Source: Cheiracanthium punctorium
Lineage: Eukaryota > Arthropoda > Arachnida > Araneae > Cheiracanthiidae
DNA length: 64,000 nt
Assembly: GCA_038373885.1 (NCBI GenBank)
Contig: JAWZYV010013268.1
Span: 1-64,000, forward strand
Reading direction: 5' to 3'
Shown: piece after piece, positions 22,678-34,345 of the stretch
Position numbering within the stretch: position 1 is the first letter of the stretch
How the letters are laid out: each line of letters begins with the position of its first letter
The notes under the pieces: model-generated
Told to the model about the DNA's origin: nothing
Databases searched by the model: none
Seen by the model: only the letters and a program-made list of their open reading frames with translations
Program-made: the position numbers and the translations under genes

Positions 22678-24311
22678 ACTAGCTGAAGTACCCGTCCTCG
22701 ACGGGTTAGTGAATGAAAATTTCTAAAAAGCAAGAACTTTCGTCAGCATTGTAGGAGTACACAGAATGGATGTAGTATGTTGCCAAAGTAAAGAAAGCGA
22801 AGTTATAATTTTCATGTATTGTTAAAATATTACAGGTTAGAGAGTAACTAAGTAATATCATTTCATTCGCTTTAGTCGTAATTATGTGATGCGCGAGCGA
22901 ATATTTACGCAATTTTGAAATAATTTTCGCAAAATCTCAAAATTTAATCAACATTTTTGAAAAATTTGAAGCCTAGAATTTAAGTTGAGTGATAACCTAT
23001 CATGTCACCCAAATTCGTGTCATTCTCTGCAGTCTTTATTTCGTGATGCTGGAACAAATTTTCAGCATTTTAAAACGATTTTCGAAAAATCTCAAAATGT
23101 AAGCAAAATATTTTTAAAATTCAACGCCTATAAATTAAGATTAGCAACTACCTATCCTATCACTCAATTTCGTATCATTCGTATTAGTCGTTATTACGTG
23201 ATGTTTGAAGAAATATAAACGTATTTTGAGAGAATTTTCACAAAATCTCAAAATCTAATGAAAATGTTTAAAAAATTGGACTCCTATAGTTTATGTTGAG
23301 CAACCATCTATCGTGTGACCAAATTTCATATCATTCGCTTTAGTCGTTATTACGTAATACGGGAACAAAGATTCACTCAGTTTTAAACGATTTTCACAAA
23401 ATCTCGAAATCTGATGGATTTTTTTAATTAGATGCTTATAGTTTAAGGTGAGTGACCACCTATCATTTCACCAAATATCATTTTTTCACCTTTGCAGTTA
23501 TTACGTGATGTGCGAACACAAATTTACGCAGTTTGAAATGATTTTCGCAAAATTTCAAAATCTAATCAAGATTTTTTTTTAATTCGACGCCTATGTTTTA
23601 AGTCGAGTGACCACCTATCATGACACCCAATTTCATATCATTCGCTTCAGTCGTTTTTACGTTATGCTTGAACACAAATTTATGCAGTTTGAAAGGATTT
23701 TTGCAAAATCTCAAAATCCAATCAAGATTTTTTTAAAGTTCGACGCCTATGTTTTAAGTTGAGTGACCACCTATCATGTCACTCAATTTCATATCATTCG
23801 CTTCAGTCGTTTTTACGTGATGCTTGAACACATATTTACGCAGTTTGAAAGGATTTTCGCAAAATCTCAAAATCCAATCAGGATTTTTTAAAAATTGGAC
23901 GCCTATGTTTTAAGTTGAGTGACCACCTATCATGACACTCAATTTCATATCATTCGCTTTAGTCGTTTTTACGTGATGCTTGAACACAAATTTACGCAGT
24001 TCGAAAGGATTTTCGCAAAATCTCAAAATCCAATCAAGATTTTTTAAAAATTGGACACCTATGTTTTAAGTTGAGTGACCACCTATCATGACACCCAATT
24101 TCATATCATTCGCTTCTGTCGTTTTTGCGTGATGCTTGAACACAAATTTACGCAGTTTGAAATAATTTTAGCAAAATCTGAAAATCTAATCAAGATTTTT
24201 TAAAAATTCGACGCCTATGTTTTAAGTTGAGTGACTACCTATCATGCAACCAAATTTCATATCATTCGCTTCAGTCGTTTTTACGTGATGCTTAAACAAA
24301 AAAAGCGTCAC

Positions 24312-24342
<31 letters not shown>

Positions 24343-24460
24343 CAGACAAACTTTTTTTTAAGGGTCGCATCGGATTCCCGGGTGCTTGAAACGGATAGAA
24401 ATCGCAAAATTTTTGAATTCCAAGAAATATACAGACAAAAGTCTAATTTTATTTATATAG
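22678..24460 (+). mobile_element. Helentron/HINE-like tandem-repeat element, copy 2
   Basis: Starts ACTAGCTGAAGTACCCGTCC with a perfect 7-bp hairpin (22690-22696 pairing with 22700-22706, loop CTC). About 9 units follow with anchors at 22992, 23148, 23302, 23457, 23611, 23767, 23923, 24079 and 24235 (period 154-156 bp). Then come AATGACAGAATGACAGAATG, the subterminal CCCGGGTGCTTGA and an end at ATTTATATAG. The subterminal 3' GGGTGCTTGA is inverted relative to 5' TGAAGTACCC (short inverted subterminal repeats, about 9 of 11 bp). Copy 3 follows with no spacer. No coding capacity. Confidence 0.7.
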
Positions 24461-25959
24461 ACTAGCTGAAGTACCCGTCCTCGACGGGTTAGTGAATGAA
24501 AATTTCCAAAAAGCAAAAATTTTCGTCAGTATTGTAGGAGTACACAGAATGGATGGAGTATGTTGCCAAAGTAAAGAAAGCGAAGTTATAATTTTCATTT
24601 ATTGTTAAAATATTACAGGTTAGAGAGTAACTAAGTAATATCATTTCATTCGCTTTAGTCGTAATTATGTGATGCGCGAACGAATATTTACGCATATTGA
24701 AATAATTTTCGCAAAATCTCAAAATTTAATCAAAATTTTTGAAAAATTTGAAGCCTAGAATTTAAGTTGAGTGACAACCTATCGTGTTAGCCAAATTCGT
24801 TTCATTCCCTGCAGTCTTTATTTCGTGATGCTGGAACAAATTTTCAGCATTTTAAAACGATTTTCGCAAAATCACAAAATGTAAGCAAAATATTTTTAAA
24901 ATTCAACGCCTATAAATTAAGATTAGCAACTACCTATCATATCACTCAATTTCGTATCATTCGTATTAGTCGTTATTACGTGAAGTTTGAAGAAATCATC
25001 ATTGAACGTATTTTGAGAGAATTTTCACAAAATCTCAAAATCTAATAAAAATGTTTAAAAAATTGGACTCCTATAGTTTATGTTGAGCAACCATATATCA
25101 TGCGACCAAATTTCATATCATTCGCTTTAGTCATTATTACTTAATGCGGGAACAAAGATTCACTCAGTTTTAAGTGATTTTCGCAAAATCTCGAAATCTG
25201 ATCAATTTTTTTTAATTAGATGCTAATAGTTTAAGGTGAGTGACCACCTATCATTTCACCAAATATCATTTTTTCACCTTTGCAGTTATTACGTGATGTG
25301 CGAACACAAATTTACGCAGTTTGAAATGATTTTCGCAAAATCTCAAAATCTAGTCAAGATTTTTTTTTTAATTCGACGCCTATGTTTTACGTTGAGTGAG
25401 CACCTATCATGACACCCAATTTCATATCATTCGCTTCAGTCGTTTTTACGTGATGCTCGAACACAAATTTACGCAGTTTGAAAGGATTTTCGCAAAATCT
25501 CAAAATCCAATCAAGATTTTTTTAAAATTCGACGCCTATGTTTTAAGTTGAGTGACCACCTATCATGACACCCAATTTCATATCATTCGCTTCAGTCGTT
25601 TTTACGTGATGCATGAACACAAATTTACGCAGTTTGAAAGGATTTTCGCAAAATCTCAAAATCCAATCAGGATTTTTTAAAAATTGGACGCCTATGTTTT
25701 AAGTTGAGTGACCATCTATCACGACACCCAATTTCATATCATTCGCTTCTGTCGTTTTTGCGTGATGCTTGAACACAAATTTACGCAGTTTGAAACGATT
25801 TTCGCAAAATCTGAAAATCTAATCAAGATTTTTTAAAAATTCGACGCCTATGTTTTAAGTTGAGTGACCACCTATCATGACACCAAATTTCATATCATTC
25901 GCTTCAGTCGTTTTTACGTGATGCTTAAACAAAAAAAGCGTCACGGACAGAATGACAGA

Positions 25960-25991
<32 letters not shown>

Positions 25992-26112
25992 CAGACAAAC
26001 TTTTTTTTGAGGGTCGCATCGGATTCCCGGGTGCTTGAAACGGATAGAAATCGCAAAATTTTTTATTTCCAAGAAATATACAGACAAAAGTCTAATTTTA
26101 TTTATATAGATA
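24461..26112 (+). mobile_element. Helentron/HINE-like tandem-repeat element, copy 3
   Basis: The same structure as copy 2, beginning immediately at its 3' end (junction TTTATATAG/ACTAGCTGAAG). About 8 units with anchors at 24776, 24930, 25089, 25243, 25399, 25557, 25712 and 25868. The microsatellite is slightly longer (GACAGAAGGACAGAATGAC then repeats), and the end is TTTATATAGAT. Head-to-tail tandem placement is common for rolling-circle elements but could also come from unequal exchange. Confidence 0.7.
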
Positions 26113-26181
26113 TGCACCCTTTTTAATAGAGTACATGGTACAAACTGTCGCAATAGCATAAATAAACTTATTAATGCTATG
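26112..26181. repeat. Minisatellite unit between insertions
   Basis: GCACCCTTTTTAATAGAGTA to CTTATTAATGCTATG: one unit of the array seen at 22240-22677, stranded between Helentron-like copy 3 and the MITE that follows. Confidence 0.7.
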
Positions 26182-26621
26182 CAGGGTGGTTATTGTTAAA
26201 ATTTCCCTATAACCAGCATTCTGCATCTGTAACCGGTGAGCAGATTGGCATATGGACTGTACACGCGATCAAACGAAATTTTCAGAAAGTTTAGTTTAAA
26301 AAATGTCCACTAGTTGGCACTTTGCATGGTGGAAGCAGCTCAAATATTACCCAAATGAGTGAACCAAATGAGTGAATTACCCAAATGAGTGAATGCCCCA
26401 AAATTATTGAATAAATGTTAAAATATTCTGTATAGTTCGAATTAGCCATTTTTCATGCAAAACGCCACCTAGTGGACATTTTTTGAACTAATTTTTTTTT
26501 TTTTCGAAATTACTTGAGCGCTTATTATATACAGCCAATTTACCAATTTTGGTTACAATCCGTTCGCTCGTTTTACCTATAGAGCACTATTCATAGGGGG
26601 CGTTTAATTATAACCCCCCTG
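26182..26621. mobile_element. Long-inverted-repeat mariner-type MITE M1, copy 1
   Basis: The left end CAGGGTGGTTATTGTTAAAA and the right end TTAATTATAACCCCCCTG are inverted, and the interior halves are also inverted (CATTCTGC...TGTCCACTAGTTGGC against GCCACCTAGTGGACA). A second copy lies at 53343-53792. Its TA flanks indicate Tc1/mariner-type insertion; here TA is clear only on the right. No coding frame. Confidence 0.75.
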
Positions 26622-26881
26622 TATCATCAGCGTAGCCAAGGGGGGGATAGAGGGGGGGTCACAACCCCACGTGAGGAATTTTTTGGCCATACAAAATATA
26701 TATTCTTCACTCCCTTATCACACACACGCAGATACCCCTGTGCATACACTTTTCAAGGGGTTACATGGGTAAACTGTAGTGTAGCAATACCATAAATAAA
26801 TTTATTAATGCCACACCAATTTTTCTCAGATATACTCCATCACAATAATATGCATAAATTTCATATCAATCAACACCTAGT
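26622..26881. repeat. Poly-G-rich linker and last minisatellite unit
   Basis: Several runs of G at 26640-26670 are followed by a diverged minisatellite unit (TTTTCAAGGGGTTACATGGG to TAAATTTATTAATGCCA) at about 26745-26825. No gene. Confidence 0.5.
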
Positions 26882-27392
26882 TTAACCCTTTGAGGCGCAA
26901 CCCTTTCCCAATGCTGTAAAAAGGGCAGCCGTTGCCATCGCTCGACTTAACTACCAGCAAGATGGCGGACGCTTGAAACGTTCATCGCGTGCCACAGATC
27001 TAGAGACCCTTTTTTTGACGCAGCTAGCACAGCCAGCTGCGTCAAAAAAAGGGTCTCTAGATCTGTGGCACGCGATGAACGTTTCAAGCGTCCGCCATCT
27101 TGCTGGGAGTTAAGTCGAGCGATGGCAACGGCTGCCCTTTTTACAGCATTGGGCAATCTGTCCAGCTACTCTCGCATTCTTCCATTTTTCTGCAGATGTC
27201 AGTGCTGTTAAAAATAATCGTGACCATTTTTTTTACGGAAAATGACGTGCTTAAGAAGTAAAGGATTCTCGTGGAGCTATGTCACCCGCCACTATTTTTA
27301 TAGAAATCCAATCTATTCTTCGTGACTGGCAACAGTCAAAACTTTAGAGTTTGGTGTTCTCACGGTGAGGACACCGCACGTTAAAGGGTTAA
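26882..27392. mobile_element. TTAA element P1 (piggyBac-like MITE), copy 1 with long palindrome
   Basis: TTAA at 26882-26885 and 27389-27392 flank CCCTTTGAGGCGC and its inverted partner CGCACGTTAAAGGG. The core is an almost perfect 119-bp inverted repeat: 26907-27025 pairs with 27035-27153 around a 9-bp loop, with one mismatch found by eye. The right third (27154-27388) is unique within the element. Full-length and partial relatives lie at 56643-57146 and 37289-37477. The piggyBac affiliation rests on TTAA plus the CCC/GGG ends. There is no transposase; the frame at 26947-27156 is a product of the palindrome. Confidence 0.8.
26907..27153. repeat. Near-perfect 119-bp-arm palindrome
   Basis: Arms 26907-27025 and 27035-27153, loop AGCACAGCC. 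The only difference seen is ACTACC against ACTCCC. Such a stem would give a strong hairpin if transcribed. Confidence 0.9.
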
Positions 27393-28414
27393 GAAAGAAT
27401 ATGGACAGAAGAACGGAAATATGCCGGTGTAATAAACACTTTTTAACTTTGTTGGAAACTGTTTATAAAAAAACAACTGCTTTATAGAGTACATGAATAC
27501 AAGAACTCCTTTTTTCTTCCGCCGACAAACAAAATCCTTTTATTACGCTGGTAAAATACCTTTCTTCGTTCCTGCAGATACCTGGAGAATTCGCATCCAA
27601 TTTTGTTTCGCTCGTAACTAATCGTCCCGGTCGCGGTGATGCGATCATTTATCACTGTGACAGTGATCAGTGACTCGGAGGAAAGTGAACGACGGCTGTA
27701 TCTAGTCCACCAAACCTCAGAACTCGGAAATAACATGTTCTGTCGGAAGAAAAATGTTCTGGAATATATCGCGGACGCATGTCTCTAATTGAGGAATTAT
27801 TCCTTTGCTTGGATGATTTTTTTTTTGTTTCTTTGTTTCATGAAAAAGAATCTTTATGTAATATTGAATCAGTATCAGAGATAGATTGCGTTTTTAATGA
27901 CTATGTCATTTTATCTCTCACCCCCTTTATTGACAATTGTCCCAAAAATGTGTCCCAAAAAAGCGACATAATTTTACATATATTTAAAAACTATTAGTTC
28001 ACAACAGCTTTAATCTATTGTTACACTATTTCGTAAGCTGTAGAATATGCATCACATGTATGTTTCGATAAATAGGTTACAATCATAAAAATTTCAACGT
28101 AGGGTTACTAGGCGAAATACTCGAAAGATGAGCGATAAAATGACATGGTCAATTAATATTGTTTCAATATGGCAATAATGAAACTAAAAAATTAGGGGGG
28201 TTCAGGGGGTCACCCCTTGACGAGGCTCGAACATCCGAGTTTTATTATTATTATTATTATTTTTAATTCGCAGTTTTCGAGATTTATATTCTAAACTGGT
28301 TTTATACAAGCTATCACAGACCGAATTTAAAATTCTATGTAGTAAAGATGTGAGTTTAAGATTTGTTAGAAATTTCTCTGTGGACTTTTTATAGTTAAAA
28401 TGCACTTTGTGAAC
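27393..28414. other. No gene recognised
   Basis: Includes a GC-richer patch at 27580-27740 with overlapping minus-strand frames (61 and 84 codons) that give no recognisable domain. The minus strand at 28205-28240 has one B-box-like GTTCGAGCC but no A box. Confidence 0.45.
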
Positions 28415-28428
28415 TCGTAATATCTAGA

Positions 28429-28622
28429 GTGTTGATGTTTATGTTATGTCAAGCCTGCACGATGGGCACCTACCTACGAAGTGTGCCTTAGACGGAGGAC
28501 TGTTCTAAAGAATATTCATCCTAAACTCCAGGCACTCAGATCGACAGCCGCGCGGTGGGCCCGAGCCCGGGACCTTCACACTTCACCCGTCTACCGTTTT
28601 CAGTGTCTTATGCATTCGCCCA
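28429..28622 (-). mobile_element. SINE family S2 copy with target duplication
   Basis: The minus strand carries the S2 head and body (GGTCCCGGGCTCGGGCCCA, ACCGCGCGGCTGTCGATCTG, GTGCCTGGAGTTTAGG). Flanks TCGTAATATCTAGA (28415-28428) and TCGTAATATCTGGA (28623-28636) match at 13 of 14 positions. Confidence 0.82.
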
Positions 28623-28636
28623 TCGTAATATCTGGA

Positions 28637-31600
28637 AATTAAACGCAATCGTTTTACAATTTTCAGTCTCCTTTTAAATTAGAACAACAATACCAACAAA
28701 AACAACTGACAATAGTTTTTCCCCAACTAATGAACGAACATTTTCATGACCTACTGTCATTTCTAAAATTGAAGGTACTTAGAAATTTTAAGCCGGAAAC
28801 TATATCATTAAAAAAACTGACTGTTCTCTCGAAAGTTTCTTTGATACAATGATAGTTAACTGTACATATTTCTGAATTCTAGCCATCTGCTTTGGGTGTT
28901 TCATGAAAGTATTTCTGTTTTCCTTCTCTAATACAAATTTACAGAAGGAAAACCTTGAGAAATATCCATGTTCAGTAGAAAAATAGTATTTTAAGCACTC
29001 TTTTATAGAATACGCATATTTTAATGCTAAATTTATGATGAAAAAGGGTTTTGCATTAATGCATCAAAAATTTTAAAGGAAGTTTCACAAGTATCAATAT
29101 AAAATTCTGAATTTCTACGAAAAAATACAGAATGTACATGGATGACTATCTCAACTTTAAGGAACTTTGATGCTAATCGGAAATAAGAAAAACCGCAAAA
29201 AGTTTAAATTCCACACTGTTAAAAGTGTGCAGTATGAGAGCTCTAAAAAATTAATGTCGAAAATTTGCAGGGCTATTCACAAAAGAAAGAAAAGTGCAAC
29301 CTTCTTGCTAATTGGAAATCAAAAGTAATTACTGAAAGTTTAAATTCAACACAAAACAATGAAATTTATTCTTTTATTTTAAAATTTGTATCGCGATTGT
29401 TCAGTCAGCATTTCAATGATATTTTCTTCAAAAGTAGATGTTGCCTTGCTTATGTACAATAAGAAAAATTATAAAATGGATGAAAAGAAAGGGAAAAACT
29501 CCAAAAGAGAAAACTTAGTTAAATGCATTTTACTTCTTTAGTGAAAAAAATGAATGAAAGTTTGGAAAAAAGTCTTTATTTATTAAAAAACTTCAGAGCT
29601 TAAGAGGTTCTGGAATTTTTATTTGCTTCAAATAAGATCTTAAAAAGCAAAAACTTAGATATCAAACTTGCAAATTTAAATGAGAATTTTTTTAAAAACA
29701 AAAGATAGAACAATAATAACAAATAAGGTTATGTTTCTGGAAAAACTCAGAAATTGTCTTTATTGTACTTAAATATATTTGCCTTAGTTATTTTCTTATG
29801 TAATTACTTTTCTTATTTCTTATTATGTAATTAAGATCTTTTCCTTTTCTTTAAATGCACTATTAAAATTAAGTATCTAATAATTTTTAGAACTTTGGAT
29901 TTCAAATCCCTTAAGATTCTATTGAGAATTCTCTACTGCATTTATAAAATCAAACACACATGACAGTTCATGCGCTTGTTTCACAAAAGCAATGATTTTG
30001 AAATCGGTGTATAGAATAAATAACAAAATAAATTTTATGCCAGTCCCTTATACGCTAAACTTTAAGCACATAAAGAAAAATGTTTTAGACATTAATTTGT
30101 CTGTTAAACATTTTTAAATTAATGAAAGTGCTGACACAAACCCAAAACAATTAAATAAAAAATGCTTAATTCCTATTCCTTTTCTACAACTAATGCGTTA
30201 GCATAAAAATGTTGCAAATAAAACCACTGTTACATGCATTTCATAATTAAACTCCGTAATTAGATTTAACTCTTAAAAAAACACTTAATTTCTTCCGAAA
30301 TGTGACATTTGTGGAACTGGTTATTATAACGCAATAACTGTTTTTATTAAAAATACTGACGAGCATCCCCGAAATGATTATTTAATTACACATTACATGA
30401 TTATAAAAATTAATACTCCTTTCCAATAAAAAGGTTTTGTGGCGGTATGAATGTAATGATGTAATTAGCGTAATGCAATAGTTAAAACACAGCGCGGTGA
30501 TTAAAGATGCTTAGTAAAAAGTAGCTTGAGAGAAAACAATTAGGTTTTTTTATTTTTTAGAGAGAGATGGCCTTTGCGTAAAAAAAAAAAAGAAAAATAA
30601 ATCTCCTTTCAAAAGAGAGAGTTCAAAATATATGCATAAATATGAGAACTGAAAATTAAAAATACAAAAAGAGCTAAATGAAAACGAAAAGAGACAATAA
30701 ATTTCAAAGCTTACTGATAAAAAAGACATAATTATTCTTCAGCCAAAAGCTTTGACGACTTAAATATGAGAGATAAAAATTACTGTTGTGTAACAATCTA
30801 GCAAAAAATAAGTTTGGTGGTGGCTTTTAATAAGTAAATTTAAGTAAGAATCGAAGGAAAACATTTATTACTAATAAAAGAAAAGCACTTTTTTAACAGT
30901 CCGTTAAACTTTTCTGCAATATTTAAAATAATCTATTTTGAGTATTAAAAAATTACACAACGCAAAAAATTACATAGAATTCGACCGGTAAAATTTGTTT
31001 TTAAGAAGGCTAAGTTGTTGAAAACTTTCAATGTTTGTTTTAAAACATATTTTGATTTTTTGGATTTGCTAAGCTACTTTTATTTTTTCAAAGTTATTAG
31101 AAATTTATACTTGAATCTTTTTATTGACATTATAAGCATAAATATAAATAAACAAATGCTAGTTTTGCTACTAAAGTGAAAAAAAAAATGTGTGAAAAAA
31201 CGACAATTTTTAGAAGAAATTTTTATATAGAATAGTAGAAAGTAGTTATCGAAATAGTAGATTTTTAATTTTTTTATGCTGAAGTTAGAAATTAAAATAT
31301 TACTTACGTTAACATGACATTGATTATTTGTTTCTATATTAAAGATTTGTAAATAAACCAACTGACTTTTCGATAATTTTTCATATTTGTTCCACAAATT
31401 TTTGTGAGTCTTTAGGATGAACCAATCATAAAAAGAAAAGTAATAGAATCATCGTGTAATATACAAGGAAACATCAGTAACAAAGTTTGAGTTCCTTAAA
31501 TGTTTTATATTTTAGAACGTCAAAGAAAGAAAAATCTAAGAAAGTGTATTTATCTAATATGAAGTTTTGGCACTTGTAATTTTAAAATTGAATTATATAC

Positions 31601-31775
31601 CGGGTGAGCCAAAAATTGGTCAAAACTTAAAAATCATTAAAAAAGAACAAATAATAACAAAAAATTGCGGTTTGGACGAGTATGATTAGACGAATTTCGG
31701 GTTTCCACTAATGACATAAAGGCTGTAGTTCTAGATGTTACCGATAGATGACGCTAAGACACACAATGTGAAGCA
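28637..31775. other. No gene recognised
   Basis: A long AT-rich stretch. It holds a possible Tc1/mariner-type end TACCGGGTGAGCCAAAAATT at 31600 without a visible partner. Open frames (for example 29265-29462 and 31080-31397 minus) are low-complexity. I see no tRNA-like boxes. Confidence 0.5.
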
Positions 31776-31787
31776 AGTTTCCAATTT

Positions 31788-31827
31788 GGTTTGGCTTGGT
31801 TGGCTGGCGTTTAATGGCACAAGATCC
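31788..31827 (-). mobile_element. 40-bp SINE 3' stub with perfect target duplication
   Basis: GGTTTGGCTTGGTTGGCTGG followed by CGTTTAATGGCACAAGATCC is flanked by identical AGTTTCCAATTT at 31776-31787 and 31828-31839. The (AACC)-type tail resembles family S1. This is an extreme 5' truncation, as made by target-primed reverse transcription. Confidence 0.75.
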
Positions 31828-31839
31828 AGTTTCCAATTT

Positions 31840-32352
31840 AAAAGAAACGAAAGTTCTTTATTCCTTTCCATGCAAACTGCATTTGTATCATATATTTTTT
31901 TGTTCGTTTAATGAATTTTCGAAGTTTTAAAGAACTTTTAGCTCCCCTTTATTGAAGCAAAATAAAACGAACAAATTATATACATATAAAATACTGCTTA
32001 TTTTTATTTTTGTCCGATATAATATTCTGTAAACGAACGTTTGAAGTGAGTTTCATTAATTTCGAATCATACATTAACGCGCAAGAAATACAGAGAAAAT
32101 GGGAAATGAACGTATCAACACACAGCCTTAAAACTTTTCTGAATTGCAGAAAACGTAAATATTTTTGCATTTGAAAGAAGAGTTATACTTATGAACTGAA
32201 TAAGTAAAAAAAAATGAAAACCATTTAAACAATTTACTTTTTAGAATAAGTGCACTTAAGCCACAAGAGAATTACGTGGAAATTTGTCTAAGTGGAATCC
32301 CAGCACATTGTTGGATAAGGTGTTAAAACTCGTTTGACTTAGTTCTATAGCT

Positions 32353-32356
<4 letters not shown>
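31840..32356. other. No gene recognised
   Basis: AT-rich DNA; one 64-codon minus frame without motif. Confidence 0.5.

Positions 32357-32383
<27 letters not shown>
32357..32383. repeat. (TA)n microsatellite
   Basis: About 13 uninterrupted TA units. Confidence 0.95.
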
Positions 32384-33015
<632 letters not shown>

Positions 33016-33732
33016 TTTTTGGAAAAGAACGTACGGATGCATTTTACGAGTAAAAGGCTCTTATTGTTTTAAACTACATACGTACTTTTATTTACGAAAA
33101 CTTCTTTCCTCCAAGAACATTACATGGAAGTAAAAATAAACTTTAAATCTTATAATGTGAGGTTCTTGTAACAGAAATATTCGTTTTTCGGGTAGAAGAA
33201 GGATTATTAACTGTAATAGTGTCACGATGTTACTGTTTTTTTTTATGTTATAAAAATATATGAATTGGAAAGAATTATAATGCTGTGAATGCTGTGAATT
33301 TATAAATCTGCTATTATACGCAATTTTTATTTCCCATTATTTAATAGTCATAAGTTCATTATATCGTGTATTTAATCTTGGACCAACTGATATGGTACAA
33401 AAGCATTTTGACGGGTCTACCCTCCCTGCTGCAGGTCTCCCTTCTGTGTGACAGCTTTGGGTTCGCGTAATGTAATCTTGAGGGGAAAAATATTATTTTT
33501 AACATTCAAAACATATATTAATTTCAAGTTGGATGATTTCTATGGATTAAATGGCTAGGCCAACCATCAACTTCGAATTTTCGGTGGCCTTTTCATGTTT
33601 TGAAGTGAATAATAATAATTAAAACTGATGTATCTAATACTTGTTTTCTGGGTTGAATACAATTGGAAAACAATGGGAAAAAAAGCGGGGGAAGGATGTG
33701 CTCTCGGTTTCCACTCAGATGGCGACAGGTCG
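33016..33732. other. No gene recognised
   Basis: AT-rich, then a moderately GC-rich passage at 33400-33480 (TCTACCCTCCCTGCTGCAGG). It may be an eroded SINE, but no boxes are clear. Confidence 0.45.
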
Positions 33733-33940
33733 AAATGCTCCGTGGTTGATGAGAAAGACAGGCTGCAGAGCTGAGATTTTGGTCACATCCTTTTGCCCAG
33801 CCAGATGACCTAGGGAGTGTGGTCATCTTACTGTATCTGTCTCGGACTATGATGGTCACAGCCCCTAGGTCAGAAGGCAAAAGGGTGTGACCAAAATCTT
33901 AGCATTGCAGCCTGTCTTTTTAGCCAGTCACGAAATGCTC
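33733..33940. repeat. Foldback inverted repeat, arms about 90 bp
   Basis: The left arm (33733-33827, AAATGCTCCGTGG, AAAGACAGGCTGCA, GATTTTGGTCACATCCTTTT) is complementary to the right arm (33851-33940) with scattered mismatches and a 4-bp gap, around a loop containing ACTGTATCTGTC. It directly precedes an S3 SINE. The element class is unknown. Confidence 0.75.
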
Positions 33941-33961
33941 TATCCAAGGTATTTGCGAAGG

Positions 33962-34345
33962 TTCCGCAGTGACCAAGTCGCTATATTGCATTCCCATAAG
34001 AACACGGATTGTGAAACAACACCTTTGCCAGTGCTTGGAAGTATGAAAACCTCTCTCTGCGGGATTGCTGTGCGACCTTGTGATGGGACAATGTCCTAAT
34101 TTGAGCTGGAGCACGTACAATCTGTCTTGGCTCAAATGTCCTCCATCTTCAAACGATACCTCTGGGGGTGCCGATTTCAGGTGCTGGATCTCTCATCTGA
34201 AATTAGTTCAAAATTAGGACACTGCTCATAGGGGGCACTGTTGGTCGGCCTTCATAATGAAATGACCAACATCTCTGGCCCTCGTACGGGTCAACGCTCC
34301 AAGTAGGCTGTTGACTTGGCCATTAGAATGAAGGTATGCACAAAG
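33962..34345 (+). mobile_element. SINE family S3, nearly full-length diverged copy
   Basis: Aligns with 60180-60420 (CCGCAGTG, CCCATAAGAACAC, GCCAGTGCTTGGAAG, AACGATACCTCTGGGGGTGC, TTCAAAATTAGGACA). It continues into a 3' module (TAATGAAATGACCAACATCT, GTTGACTTGGCCAT) also found in 18490-18745 and, loosely, in SINE 51662-51870. The tRNA-like A and B boxes are eroded. Confidence 0.72.

Noticed and set aside
31600..31625. Mariner-like terminus TACCGGGTGAGCCAAAAATT
   Set aside because: No inverted partner within several kb could be found, so no element is claimed.
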